DNA from: CAYNST01 sp964434105
Lineage (GTDB): Bacteria > Pseudomonadota > Gammaproteobacteria > Pseudomonadales > Cellvibrionaceae
Direction of reading: 5' to 3'
DNA length: 64,000 nucleotides
Assembly: GCA_964434105.1 (NCBI GenBank)
Contig: CAYSTJ010000014.1
Location: 22,973 to 86,972 of the forward strand
Shown: positions 44,497 through 53,634 of the stretch, in pieces
How the letters are laid out: each line of letters opens with the position of its first letter
How positions within the stretch are numbered: the stretch's first letter is position 1
Made by a program: the position numbers and the translations under genes
Notes under the pieces: generated by a model
Databases searched by the model: none
Told to the model about the DNA's origin: nothing
Seen by the model: the letters and a program-made list of their open reading frames with translations, nothing else

Positions 44497-45603
44497 ATGT
44501 CAGGCCAGACCCTCCCCGTCATCAATGATTTATTGGCACCCATTGCCGAGCCTGCTGCGGCCGGTATCGACGCGCGCCTGGACCCGGCTCCCAATTCCCT
44601 TTATCAGCAAATCAAGTCCGCCCGCAATGCCGCCCGCTCTTGCGAACGCAGCAGTCTGTTTGGCGAGCCCAGTCAGGAAGCCGCGGATCATTGGCGCACT
44701 GTCTACGAGCTGTCGCCCGAATTTATCGCGCATACCGGCAAGGACCTTGAGGTTGCCTGCTGGCTGACCGAAGCGCTGGTGCGGCGCGACGGCTTCAGTG
44801 GGCTGCGCACTGCTTTTCAACTTTTGCTCGGACTCATCGATCAGCATTGGGACAGCCTGTACCCGCTGCCCGATGAAGATGGCCTGGAGACGCGAGTAGC
44901 ACCACTGGCCGGCCTCAACGGCGAGGGCGCAGAAGGCGTTCTGATTGCGCCGATTCGCAATATTCTGATTACCCAGGGCAATGCTGCCGGACCTTTCACC
45001 TATTGGGAATACCAGCAGGCGCTGGAAGCCCAGCGGCTGCCGGAAGAAAAAGTTCGCACCGAAAGAATCGGCAAGCTGGGCTTCTGTCTCGACAATATCG
45101 ATCAGGCGATTCGAGAAACCAGCACCGATTTTCTGATTGGACTGCGAGACGATATTGAAACGTGCATTGCTGTTTTCCGGACCATCAGCGATCGGCTCGA
45201 CACGCTCTGCGGCGCGCTTGACGCACCGCCTACACGCAACATACTGAACATACTGGAAGAGTGTCAGGCCGCGGTTCTGCACCTCGGTCAGGGCCGCTTA
45301 CCGTCGCCTGCCCAGACCATGGACGCCGGTCCCCTATCGTCTGAAGATGAACCCGGACCGCAGCCACACCCTTCGAAACGCTCGCGGCCGGACCTGGCCG
45401 ACCGCGAACAGGCATTCGCCCACCTACGGGAAATCGCCGAATTTTTTCGCACCACAGAGCCCCATTCGCCGGTTTCATACCTGCTTGAAAAAGCAGTTAA
45501 ATGGGGCAGCATGCCGTTACACGAACTGATGTCGGAACTGATTCCCGATGATGGTTCATTGAAACACTACGGCATGCTCACCGGCGTTAAAACGGATATT
45601 TAA
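44497..45603 (+). CDS. tssA: T6SS protein TssA (ImpA N-terminal domain)
   Basis: A 368-residue cytoplasmic protein with the ImpA N-terminal domain (about residues 8-150; LLAPIAEPAAAGIDARLDP, QHWDSLYPLPDEDGLETRVA) and a short C-terminal part (SPVSYLLEKAVKWGSMPLHE) like short TssA forms. TssA primes and coordinates sheath and tube growth at the baseplate. ATG 44497 lies nine bases after AAGGA and gives the normal N-terminus; ATG 44446 would add 17 residues. First gene of tssA-tssB-tssC. Confidence 0.93.
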   Translation: MSGQTLPVINDLLAPIAEPAAAGIDARLDPAPNSLYQQIKSARNAARSCERSSLFGEPSQEAADHWRTVYELSPEFIAHTGKDLEVACWLTEALVRRDGFSGLRTAFQLLLGLIDQHWDSLYPLPDEDGLETRVAPLAGLNGEGAEGVLIAPIRNILITQGNAAGPFTYWEYQQALEAQRLPEEKVRTERIGKLGFCLDNIDQAIRETSTDFLIGLRDDIETCIAVFRTISDRLDTLCGALDAPPTRNILNILEECQAAVLHLGQGRLPSPAQTMDAGPLSSEDEPGPQPHPSKRSRPDLADREQAFAHLREIAEFFRTTEPHSPVSYLLEKAVKWGSMPLHELMSELIPDDGSLKHYGMLTGVKTDI

Positions 45604-45626
45604 TCGACCAACAAGAGGTTAGGACT

Positions 45627-46139
45627 ATGACCGACAGCATTCACGACAAATTGAAAAGAGTACGCAAACCACGGGTTCATATCACCTATGATCTGGAAAC
45701 CAATGGCGCACTCGAAGCAAAGGAACTCCCTTTTGTCATGGGCGTTATGGGTGATTACTCAGGCGACAACGCTGACAATAAAAAATCATTGAAAGAGCGC
45801 AAGTTCTCCCAGATAGATGTGGACAACTTCAACGAACTGATGGGCAAAATAAACCCTCAGCTCAAACTTAAGGTGGAAAACACGCTGGCCAACGATGATT
45901 CCCAGATAGCGGTTGACCTGGATTTTCGCAGCATGGATGATTTTGAACCGCACAAGCTGGTAGAACAAATCGAGCCGCTCAAGCAGATGCTGGATACCCG
46001 CAACAAACTGCGCGACCTGCTGACCAAGGCAGACCGATCCGAAAACCTGGAAAAAATTCTCGAAGATATTCTGAACAACACGGACGCTCTTAACTCCCTC
46101 TCGGGAGAGCTGGGCCTGAACGAACCAACAGGAGCATAA
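45627..46139 (+). CDS. tssB: T6SS sheath small subunit TssB (VipA)
   Basis: A 170-residue protein matching TssB throughout: RVHITYDLETNGALEAKELP, FVMGVMGDYSG, the conserved RKFSQIDVDNFN and a C-terminal helix. With TssC it polymerises into the contractile sheath. It begins 23 bases after tssA and ends four bases before tssC. Confidence 0.98.
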   Translation: MTDSIHDKLKRVRKPRVHITYDLETNGALEAKELPFVMGVMGDYSGDNADNKKSLKERKFSQIDVDNFNELMGKINPQLKLKVENTLANDDSQIAVDLDFRSMDDFEPHKLVEQIEPLKQMLDTRNKLRDLLTKADRSENLEKILEDILNNTDALNSLSGELGLNEPTGA

Positions 46140-46143
46140 CATC

Positions 46144-47634
46144 ATGAGCGCCGAACAAACTGCAGTAGCGCAAGCACAGGAAGCTGACGTTCAGGAACTC
46201 AGTCTGCTGGAGCAGGCACTGGCTTCCACCCGCCAGACCCCGCGGGACGAAGCCCAGGATCTCCTCAAGACCCTTACCGAACAGGCGCTGAAAGGCACAG
46301 TCAGTTGGGACAGAAATCTCGCAGTGACAATCAACGCCGCGATAGATGCCATCGATCAGGCCATGTCCAGACAGCTTGCGGCTGTGATGCATGCGGAAAA
46401 GTTCAAGAAGCTGGAAGGCTCCTGGCGTGGCCTGCATCACCTGGTCAGCAACGCGGAAGCCAGTTCTGACCAGAAGATCCGACTATTGAATATCAGCAAA
46501 AAAGAACTTGGCCGCGATCTGGAAAAAGCGGTTGAATTCGACCAGAGCCAAATATTCAAGAAAATCTACGAAAGCGAATTCGGCACGGCGGGCGGTGAAC
46601 CCTACGCCGCGCTGATCGGCGATTTTGAGTTCTCTTCGCACCCCGAAGATATTTCACTGCTCAGCAAAATCTCCAACGTAGCCGCTGCCGGATTCTGTCC
46701 CTTCATTTCTGCCGCTTCGCCCAACATGTTCGGCTTCGAAACCTTTACTGATCTTACCAAACCGCGCGATCTTGAAAAGATTTTCGATTCCGCAGAGTAC
46801 ATCCAGTGGCGCTCGTTCCGCGAGTCCGAAGACTCCAGGTTCGTTGTTTTAACACTACCTCGTGTGCTGGCACGCGCACCCTACGGCGCCAATACCAAAA
46901 CCGTCGAAGCCTTCAACTATGAAGAAATTGAACCGGGCATCAACGGCAAATCAGTCGCGGCTGATCACGAAGATTATTGCTGGATGAACGCAGCCTATGC
47001 CATGGGCGGTGTCGTTAATCAGGCCTTTGCCGAGTATGGCTGGTGTACCAGCATTCGCGGTGCAGAAGGCGGCGGCAAGGTTAAAGGCCTGCCGTGTCAT
47101 ACCTTTGTTAGCGATGATGGCGATATGGATCAGAAGTGCCCCACGGAAATCGGGATTACCGACCGTCGGGAAGCGGAACTAAGCAAACTCGGATTTCTAC
47201 CCCTGTGTCATTACAAGAATACCGACTACGCCGTGTTTTTCGGGGCGCAAACCACCCAGAAACCCCGGAAATTTGCCGAGCCTGACGCCAGCGCCAATGC
47301 CGCAATTTCAGCGCGTCTGCCGTATATTATGGCCACTGCCCGGATTGCACACTTCCTGAAAGTTATGGCCCGCGACAAAATCGGCAGCTTTATGGAAGCG
47401 GATGAAGCCGAAGCCTGGCTGAATCGCTGGATCAAACAGTATGTTAACTCCAGCCCTGGTGCCAGTGCTCAAATGAAAGCCCGCTACCCACTGGCAGAGG
47501 CCAAAGTGGAAGTTAAAGAAATACCCGGTCAGCCTGGCGTATACAGCGCTGTGGCATGGCTGCGTCCCTGGCTGCAAATGGAAGAACTGACCGCCTCGCT
47601 GCGATTGGTAGCCAATATACCCAAAGCCGGTTAA
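46144..47634 (+). CDS. tssC: T6SS sheath large subunit TssC (VipB)
   Basis: A 496-residue protein, full length for TssC, with LEGSWRGLHHLV, YESEFGTAGGEPYAALIGDF, EDYCWMNAAYAMG and the C-terminal AWLRPWLQMEELTASLRLV. It forms the sheath with TssB and is stripped by ClpV after firing, although no ClpV (tssH) gene is in this window. AGGAG upstream of ATG 46144 overlaps the end of tssB. No hcp follows; instead two unrelated exported-protein genes come next after a probable terminator. Confidence 0.98.
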   Translation: MSAEQTAVAQAQEADVQELSLLEQALASTRQTPRDEAQDLLKTLTEQALKGTVSWDRNLAVTINAAIDAIDQAMSRQLAAVMHAEKFKKLEGSWRGLHHLVSNAEASSDQKIRLLNISKKELGRDLEKAVEFDQSQIFKKIYESEFGTAGGEPYAALIGDFEFSSHPEDISLLSKISNVAAAGFCPFISAASPNMFGFETFTDLTKPRDLEKIFDSAEYIQWRSFRESEDSRFVVLTLPRVLARAPYGANTKTVEAFNYEEIEPGINGKSVAADHEDYCWMNAAYAMGGVVNQAFAEYGWCTSIRGAEGGGKVKGLPCHTFVSDDGDMDQKCPTEIGITDRREAELSKLGFLPLCHYKNTDYAVFFGAQTTQKPRKFAEPDASANAAISARLPYIMATARIAHFLKVMARDKIGSFMEADEAEAWLNRWIKQYVNSSPGASAQMKARYPLAEAKVEVKEIPGQPGVYSAVAWLRPWLQMEELTASLRLVANIPKAG

Positions 47635-47648
47635 TTATTGGCTGACAT

Positions 47649-47690
47649 GACAGTTCGGCGACACTTTCGCCGGACCGTCACGTCATTTTT
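47649..47690 (+). terminator. Probable terminator after tssC
   Basis: Arms 47649-47661 and 47667-47679 pair over 13 positions with two mismatches and a 5-base loop; T's at 47686-47690 follow after a short gap. It begins 15 bases after the tssC stop. Confidence 0.6.
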
Positions 47691-47793
47691 ACGAAACAAA
47701 GCTCAATACAGCGGTCGTTGCAGTTTATTCACGAATTTATCAACACACATATTTTTATTGATTAATTTCACAATTTTATCTTTCGATAATGTG

Positions 47794-47799
47794 TATAAT
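47794..47799 (+). promoter_or_regulatory. Candidate -10 element for the exported-protein pair
   Basis: A perfect TATAAT lies 65 bases before ATG 47864, in an AT-rich stretch. No good -35 is seen at 16-18 bases upstream, so the promoter may need an activator or the match may be chance. Confidence 0.4.
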
Positions 47800-47863
47800 G
47801 CGTCACAGCCGAGCCGATACCGGCTACTCATTGGACGCCATCCTCAGATCAAGGAACGAAACT

Positions 47864-48661
47864 ATGCGATCACTTCTATTTGCGCCTTTACTATTAATCA
47901 GTGCATCGGTGCAAACCATTGCACAGACAGTCGAGCGACACGAATCCACCAATGTGTATCAAAGCATTTCCGATGATGCCCTTTTGATTGTCACACCTTA
48001 CGGCGATCAGGACGAATTTCTCGCTTATTTTGAGAATTTCGAAAGTCCACTGGACAACAAAGCAAAATTGTACAAAAAAGAAACCACGGCACAGCATTCG
48101 GAAGACGGGTTTTATTTCCGACTCAAGGGAAGCGATCAGATCAATATTCAGAATAAAGGTCGGAGCATTCTGACTAACGGCTCGCTGATTCCCTATATCG
48201 AAGTACTTGATGGCCGTAAACCGGCTACGAAAATGGTATTTCGGGAACGTGCCGGTACCTTCGAGGCCGACAAGGCAGTCAATCGATACAAAGCATACCA
48301 GGGACTGGCCAACAGTAAAATCGAAGCCAACAAGCAGATCGATGCCGCACGCATGAACTTTGAAAAAACCTGCAACACCACAGCGAAACTGACCATTGAC
48401 TGGCCGGCTTTCGAAAAGCAGGACATGAAATCTGCACCGGGAATGCTGCAGGGCCACCTGGTCGCACTGGCAGAGATATGCAGCATGGATAACGATTATC
48501 TGGCGGCGATACAATCCATTAAAGAAGTTAACGTGACGCCCGCAAAAGCGCGAGGCGACCACCGGGTAACTCACAACGGCAATATTCTCAGTATCGAGTT
48601 CGACGACACATCAGCCAACGTGGCCGATGTTGGCCGGGAACTCATTTTAAAGGCAATATGA
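47864..48661 (+). CDS. Exported protein of unknown function, first of a related pair
   Basis: A 265-residue protein with a signal peptide ending near TIAQT (residue 22). Residues about 25-120 are unique to this member. The C-terminal half (about 135-265) resembles the whole mature protein encoded next: both have two Cys residues about 45 apart, ALxxIC, DxDYxxAI and VxVTP, and similar ends. ATG 47864 follows AAGGA at eight bases; the frame is open to 47789 but the extension is hydrophilic. It lies between T6SS tssC and the second paralogue. I do not recognise the family; a disulfide between the two Cys is likely. Confidence 0.75.
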   Translation: MRSLLFAPLLLISASVQTIAQTVERHESTNVYQSISDDALLIVTPYGDQDEFLAYFENFESPLDNKAKLYKKETTAQHSEDGFYFRLKGSDQINIQNKGRSILTNGSLIPYIEVLDGRKPATKMVFRERAGTFEADKAVNRYKAYQGLANSKIEANKQIDAARMNFEKTCNTTAKLTIDWPAFEKQDMKSAPGMLQGHLVALAEICSMDNDYLAAIQSIKEVNVTPAKARGDHRVTHNGNILSIEFDDTSANVADVGRELILKAI

Positions 48662-48707
48662 TAAAACCCACCTGGAATTATCCATTTAAAACACAAAAGG
48701 ACGAACC

Positions 48708-49193
48708 ATGAAAAAGCAAATACTGTTCACTCTGATCGCAGCGACTATGGCTTCCGGTGTCAATGCCGGCGTTGCAGAAACTAAAGCCATGCGCAGTGCG
48801 GATACCGCCATTGCAGAATCTGTCACCAAAACCAAGGCGGCTTGCGGTAATGCTGCGCTGGAAGTGAATGTCGCCTGGGATCAGGTTGAAGCAGTCACCG
48901 AGAAAAATGCCGAGTTGATCACCAAGAAAAACTCCAAGCCCGCTTACGTCATTTCCGAAATTGGCGGCCGTACCGCCGCCGCACTGGAAGCGTTGCAAAA
49001 AATCTGTACCGAAGATGCAGATTATAAAGACGCCATTTCCAAAATGTCGAAAGTTGAAGTCACACCAAAAGACAGCTATGACGACTACGTGACTGAATTT
49101 GCGCTGGAAGGCGACACATTGAAAATAACCAATGGTTTTTACATGACTCGCACAGCTTCCGATTTCATGAAGCGTATCAAAGAATTGTATTAA
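48708..49193 (+). CDS. Exported protein of unknown function, second of a related pair
   Basis: A 161-residue protein with a signal peptide ending in GVNAG and a helical mature part. It shares with the C-terminal half of the preceding protein two Cys (in AACGNA and KICTED), LEALQKICTEDADYKDAI and KVEVTPKDSY. The genes are 46 bases apart and end at a strong terminator, so they are one transcript. The shared domain suggests duplication with an added N-terminal domain in the first. Function unknown. Confidence 0.75.
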   Translation: MKKQILFTLIAATMASGVNAGVAETKAMRSADTAIAESVTKTKAACGNAALEVNVAWDQVEAVTEKNAELITKKNSKPAYVISEIGGRTAAALEALQKICTEDADYKDAISKMSKVEVTPKDSYDDYVTEFALEGDTLKITNGFYMTRTASDFMKRIKELY

Positions 49194-49201
49194 TCGTTAC
49201 G

Positions 49202-49227
49202 CAGGGCGGGTTGACCCGCCCTGTTTA
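49202..49227 (+). terminator. Intrinsic terminator after the exported-protein pair
   Basis: CAGGGCGGG (49202-49210) and CCCGCCCTG (49215-49223) form a perfect 9-bp stem with a 4-base loop, followed by TTTACTTTT. It starts nine bases after the stop. Confidence 0.85.
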
Positions 49228-49666
49228 CTTTTCGGTTCACCCTCTTTTTCACCTCATCTCGTCGCCATTGAACACGAAGGTACGCAACAATGCGTCCATC
49301 CGGCTGACGCGAGAACCGCTCCCTGCTGACCCGATCTTCGGCAACCGTTATTGGTTTATCGATCTCAACGCCGGCAGTTTAATCATACCAATCAAGCGTC
49401 GGACACGAATCGTTCAAGCGCCAAAAAGCCATACCGATGAGAATGGCATGACACAGCTCACCTGTTAATCGTGTTGCCTATCGCACGCTGGAGACTTTAT
49501 CATGCACAGCGTCGACGGTCCTGTTTCTGGGCAGAAAGCGATCAACACATCGGGTGTGACTGTTCACGGCGAAAATCAACCGACTTCGAAAAGATGAACC
49601 GGTAACCATATTCAAGTAACATCCCCCCAACCAGAAGAACTTCAATCATTATTCAGGAGACGAACT
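49228..49666. other. Intergenic region before the OprI-like lipoprotein gene
   Basis: About 440 bases without a supported gene; a frame at 49211-49468 begins inside the terminator stem and has no recognisable family. The segment near 49600-49660 should hold the promoter and leader of the lipoprotein gene, since such lipoproteins are strongly expressed. Confidence 0.45.
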
Positions 49667-49939
49667 ATGTTAAACAACGCTCGCGGATCAGTTTTAAGTG
49701 CTGTAACACTGGCGCTCGGTGCAGCACTGATGACGGGCTGTGCATCTAATGCCCGTATTGACGAAGCAGCCAGTGATGCCCAGCGCGCACTCGAAACCGC
49801 TCAGGAAGCACGGGACCTCGCACAGGAAGCCCTGCGCACCGCCACCGCGGCGAGCCAGTCTGCGGATGCTGCCCAGGCCTGCTGTGCAGAAAACCGGGAT
49901 GCGCTGGAGCGCGCCATGGAGCGCATGCAGCGAAAGTAG
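49667..49939 (+). CDS. Lpp/OprI-like alanine-zipper outer-membrane lipoprotein
   Basis: A 90-residue lipoprotein with lipobox (ALMTGC, Cys at residue 25), then a long helix with alanine at heptad positions, the trimeric alanine-zipper of OprI/Lpp, and a C-terminal Lys after RMQR that could be linked to peptidoglycan. An unusual CC pair occurs near residue 72. AGGAG seven bases before ATG 49667 is a strong binding site. It faces an L,D-transpeptidase gene, the enzyme class that makes such links. Confidence 0.85.
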   Translation: MLNNARGSVLSAVTLALGAALMTGCASNARIDEAASDAQRALETAQEARDLAQEALRTATAASQSADAAQACCAENRDALERAMERMQRK

Positions 49940-49987
49940 TACAACGTCGGTCGGGTGGCACCGGGGCAGGTGCCGCGTTACGTCGGT

Positions 49988-51028
49988 CTAATAACCCGCG
50001 TGAAGCGGACGTTGTGGCTCACTTTTCGGTTTGGTTATAACCGTCGGCAGGCCATTGGCGGCCAGGAACACTTCGGTTACCTTGTCCCAGTCGACATCGG
50101 CTGCCAACTGGTCACCCCTTTGCGCCAACAGCAATGAGATTTGCTCTATAAGACGCTGTTCGCCGCTGGTTAAATCCGTCTCGTCGCCATCGGGATAGAC
50201 TACCGGGTGTACTTCAAGCATGAGACGCCCGCCGGATATTGCCAACTTGAAAGGTTGATCCACAATGGTCACTGGCGTCCCGGTTTCAACCCGCGATACC
50301 AAAGCAGCAATGTGCTCCGGATACAGTCGCACACACCCCTGGCTGACGCGCATACCGATACCGTCCGGACGATTGGTCCCGTGAATAAGGTAACCCGGCC
50401 TGTCCAGCACCAACGCATATTCACCCAACGGATTGTCCGGGCCGGGCGGCACCGAGACCGGGAGTTCCAGACCGCGCGCAGCGTAGTCGGCACGTACATC
50501 CCGGGTCGGATACCAGGTCGGATTCTGCAATTTTTTAATGATCCGGCTATTGCCGACTGGCGTTTGCCGGTCCACCCGACCAATGCCGACCGGATAGGTC
50601 GTCACCATAGGGCTGCCCGTCGCTGAATCCTGATGAAAATAATACAGGCGCATTTCACCGCGGTTGAGCACAATACCTTCACGGGGTGCGTCCGGCAGAA
50701 TAAACCGGGTAGGAATTACGACAGGGGTCGCCTCACCGGGCAGCCAGGGGTCGACATCGGGGTTTACCTTGCGAATTTCGCCGAATCCAAGACTGTACAG
50801 GCGGGCGATATCCAATAGCGTGTCGTCCGGCTTTGCCTGAATCACCTGCACACCGCCAATCAGCTGACTGTCTGCCGGCATAATCTGAAAAGTTTCCGCG
50901 TGCGACGCGCTGAACAGCGCATACAACAAACCGGGCAGAATCCCGTATTTCCACAACGGCTTCACGGCGCGGCGCGCCAATACACTGGACGAAAGCAGGT
51001 TTATCCCGGAATAAATACACTGACGCAT
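49988..51028 (-). CDS. L,D-transpeptidase with LysM-like domain (ErfK/YbiS type)
   Basis: A 346-residue exported protein: hydrophobic N-terminal segment (about residues 27-44, ending SHAET), a LysM-like module (about 60-110; PDDTLLDIARLYSLGFGEIR), and a YkuD domain (about 118-255) with the catalytic motif HGTNRPDGIG and SQGCVRL, Cys near residue 232. Enzymes of this type attach Lpp to peptidoglycan or make 3-3 cross-links. The convergent Lpp/OprI-like gene 48 bases away ends in Lys, a suitable acceptor. The tail after the catalytic domain (about 90 residues) is longer than the minimum. Confidence 0.92.
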   Translation of the reverse strand: MRQCIYSGINLLSSSVLARRAVKPLWKYGILPGLLYALFSASHAETFQIMPADSQLIGGVQVIQAKPDDTLLDIARLYSLGFGEIRKVNPDVDPWLPGEATPVVIPTRFILPDAPREGIVLNRGEMRLYYFHQDSATGSPMVTTYPVGIGRVDRQTPVGNSRIIKKLQNPTWYPTRDVRADYAARGLELPVSVPPGPDNPLGEYALVLDRPGYLIHGTNRPDGIGMRVSQGCVRLYPEHIAALVSRVETGTPVTIVDQPFKLAISGGRLMLEVHPVVYPDGDETDLTSGEQRLIEQISLLLAQRGDQLAADVDWDKVTEVFLAANGLPTVITKPKSEPQRPLHAGY

Positions 51029-51300
51029 TGTGACAGGAACTTCTCGATAGCTGGAGATGGCGTTTCGGTGGTGTTCCCCTACCGCCGATATAGCTTAAAA
51101 GACAGGCCGAAGGCTTACCAAAGGGTTGCCCAGCAGCACAGCCGCTGGCATGGTAACACAGTTAACACAGTCGTTCGCCAACATGCGGTTTTTGGAGACG
51201 CTGGCCGCTCAGGAACTACGCGTGTTAGCTTCAATACCGTATAACAAATTGGCACATCCATGTGCCCGCGACTCGGGACCAGCGGCCCCGGCCAAACCGG

Positions 51301-53082
51301 TTATTCAATCGTAATCTGATCGAATGCCGTCGAGGCATTGAAGGTTAATGTACCGAATGCGTGCCGTCCCGCCGGTAGCGACAGGGTGAAACAAGACTCG
51401 CCGAAGGTGTAGCCGCCCGGTGTCTGCACGAGATTTTGAGCAAGATGCACACCTTCGCCATTCAACCGGAAGATCATGTATTGGTTCTGCGACGTGTTGT
51501 TCAGATACTTTGTACATACCTGATAATTTCCCGCGGCCTGAACCTCTATGGGCCATTCGGTCGCAAAACCGTAAGTGTCACGGATCTGGGCAAACCACCC
51601 CACATTTTGACTGTTTCCCAATAACGGCAGCACGGTTACATTCTGCGACAGCAGCGCATTCTCTTCGTCGAGAACAACCGTTCCGTCGCCCACGACACCG
51701 GCATGCAACCCCAGTGTATCGGCAGCCGGGTCATACATATGCGCAACCCGCTCCCGTACCAGGCCACCGACCAGATTAATGTTTGCACTTTGCGACCCCA
51801 GACCCCGCCAGCCAAACGCCGCAACACCGTCGCTCAGCGCCATGTCTGTAGGGAAAAAATCGCCATAGGATGGATAGGCCGGGTTAGGCAACTGATTCAC
51901 TGCACCATTGTCCAACGTGCCGAACTCCACCCATTGCTGTACCGATTGATTTGCGCTTACATAACCACTGTGCTGGCGGAAAACCTTCACAGTGTCGCCG
52001 TTGTCCTGCAGGTAAGCCATGGCCTGATTGCCGTCAATCGCCACCAGGGGGACGGTGCCAACCTGAGAAAACATCCCATCGCTCTGCAAGGTGTAACTTC
52101 CAGAGGAATAAACCGGCTTGTAGAAATTCACAGACCCCGTATTACCTATGCCGCTGCCCACCACAACTTCGTTATACGAGTTTATTGCCACTGACCTGCC
52201 AAACCCTGGCGTAATGGATGTGACAGCCTGCAGACTGCTCCAGCCCGACGTGCCATTCCAACGCGAATAATAGACCCGCCCGCTATAAGGATCATCCAGT
52301 GTCGGGGGTACCGCCACGACCATGAAATCCCGGCTGATATCGACCGTGACCTTGCCCCGCCCGGCCGGAATGGCACCGAAATTCGAGGATTTTTCCCAAG
52401 ACTGATTGCTTTCATCGTAAGTCAGGACTTGCACCACGCCCTGCGCCGCATCGGCATAAACGATATGCTGGTTTGACGCCGCAATATCAAACCCGGCGCG
52501 TCCCGGATAGAGGCCCGGTTCGTCGAGAAGGAGTGGCTCCACGACGCCATAACAGTCAACCACGCCGTTAACCTCCGGGCAAATCGGTCCCAAGCCGCTG
52601 TTCAGCGAACGGTCAGCAATAAACAGGGCGGGCGTGCCGTTGCCATTAACGTACGGGTAATAGCGCATGGTCGCCACAATCCAGCGGTCCGAGAGCGCCA
52701 CATTGCTACCGAGGTTCATGGGCAACGGGTTAATGCCAGGCCCTGCGTCAAATCCGAGACGCTCCACGGTATGCACATACTGATAGCTCAAAAGCGGCTC
52801 GTCCTGCAAATCCGTAAACAGGTAAAGAGCGCCGTTGCGTGCCGAGATTCCGCCCGGATATTGCTGCGGTCCGGGTGCAATCGACCCATCCTGATCAGCG
52901 GATACCAGCGTGTACTCTTTGCGGCGGTCGACCGACGTGCCAAATTCCGCCGAATTGACCTGCACGCCAGGCTTCGGTACCAATTCCAGCGCGACAGTTG
53001 ACGTAGCGGCACTGCTCAGGAAGGCCCCCAGTACCACAGAGCAGAGTCCGGATCCGATTGTGGTTCTACTTTTTGTAATCAT
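51301..53082 (-). CDS. Large exported protein of unknown function, probable beta-propeller plus C-terminal beta domain
   Basis: A 593-residue protein with a signal peptide ending near STVALE. Residues about 50-430 contain repeated segments of alternating strands with DxxGS, SDRWIVA and NSYNEVVVGSG turns, like FG-GAP or kelch-type propeller repeats, although no single consensus is clear. The last 130 residues (about 465-593) are beta-rich with two Cys (NYQVCTKY, ESCFTL) and resemble a carbohydrate-binding-module-type jelly roll. Secretion to the surface or medium is plausible. No neighbour explains it; it stands alone on the minus strand. Confidence 0.7.
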   Translation of the reverse strand: MITKSRTTIGSGLCSVVLGAFLSSAATSTVALELVPKPGVQVNSAEFGTSVDRRKEYTLVSADQDGSIAPGPQQYPGGISARNGALYLFTDLQDEPLLSYQYVHTVERLGFDAGPGINPLPMNLGSNVALSDRWIVATMRYYPYVNGNGTPALFIADRSLNSGLGPICPEVNGVVDCYGVVEPLLLDEPGLYPGRAGFDIAASNQHIVYADAAQGVVQVLTYDESNQSWEKSSNFGAIPAGRGKVTVDISRDFMVVAVPPTLDDPYSGRVYYSRWNGTSGWSSLQAVTSITPGFGRSVAINSYNEVVVGSGIGNTGSVNFYKPVYSSGSYTLQSDGMFSQVGTVPLVAIDGNQAMAYLQDNGDTVKVFRQHSGYVSANQSVQQWVEFGTLDNGAVNQLPNPAYPSYGDFFPTDMALSDGVAAFGWRGLGSQSANINLVGGLVRERVAHMYDPAADTLGLHAGVVGDGTVVLDEENALLSQNVTVLPLLGNSQNVGWFAQIRDTYGFATEWPIEVQAAGNYQVCTKYLNNTSQNQYMIFRLNGEGVHLAQNLVQTPGGYTFGESCFTLSLPAGRHAFGTLTFNASTAFDQITIE

Positions 53083-53634
53083 TGATTTCTCACTTTTTCA
53101 GGTTCCTTGAAAGGGTAGTGTTTTCGCAGTAACGAACATGTAAACAGCCAGCTGCGGCCCCAGCGTTCTTTACATCCGGTCCCTATCGGCGATCGCTGCC
53201 TCGATGCAACAAGGCCGACGGCTATGAAATTGAAGCCAGGAAAAAGTCGGAAATAAGGACCGGTACAGGATTTTCTTTAATTAACACATGAATATCTATA
53301 CGAATAATCGGATCTCAGCCGCAGGTGCGGCATATCCCACATTATTTGTGATGCGCATCTCGCTTTAGCCACAATCTCAATGCCTGACATCGCCGGCCAC
53401 CGCCTGTAGCGTTGCCGGATGGAAAGCCGCCCGACCTGGCTGTGCTTGCAAAAACTACAGCGCATGTGCGTAAAACCTGAACCGGTTTTTGATTGTACAA
53501 GGGCAAAACGCTGCTTCGCCCGAGACAAAGCTCGTCAAGCCGCACTGGCGCGGATAATGCTTATATCAACCGGCAGAGGCCTGTCGGGCAGGCCGGCCAC
53601 ATACCTTATCGGGAGATCACGAGGAGAATGCCGA
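53083..53634. other. Intergenic region between the divergent large exported protein and SDR genes
   Basis: About 550 bases with no gene I can support. The in-frame extension of the SDR back to 53419 and a minus-strand frame at 53277-53528 look non-coding. The 53260-53290 stretch is AT-rich and could hold a promoter. Confidence 0.45.
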
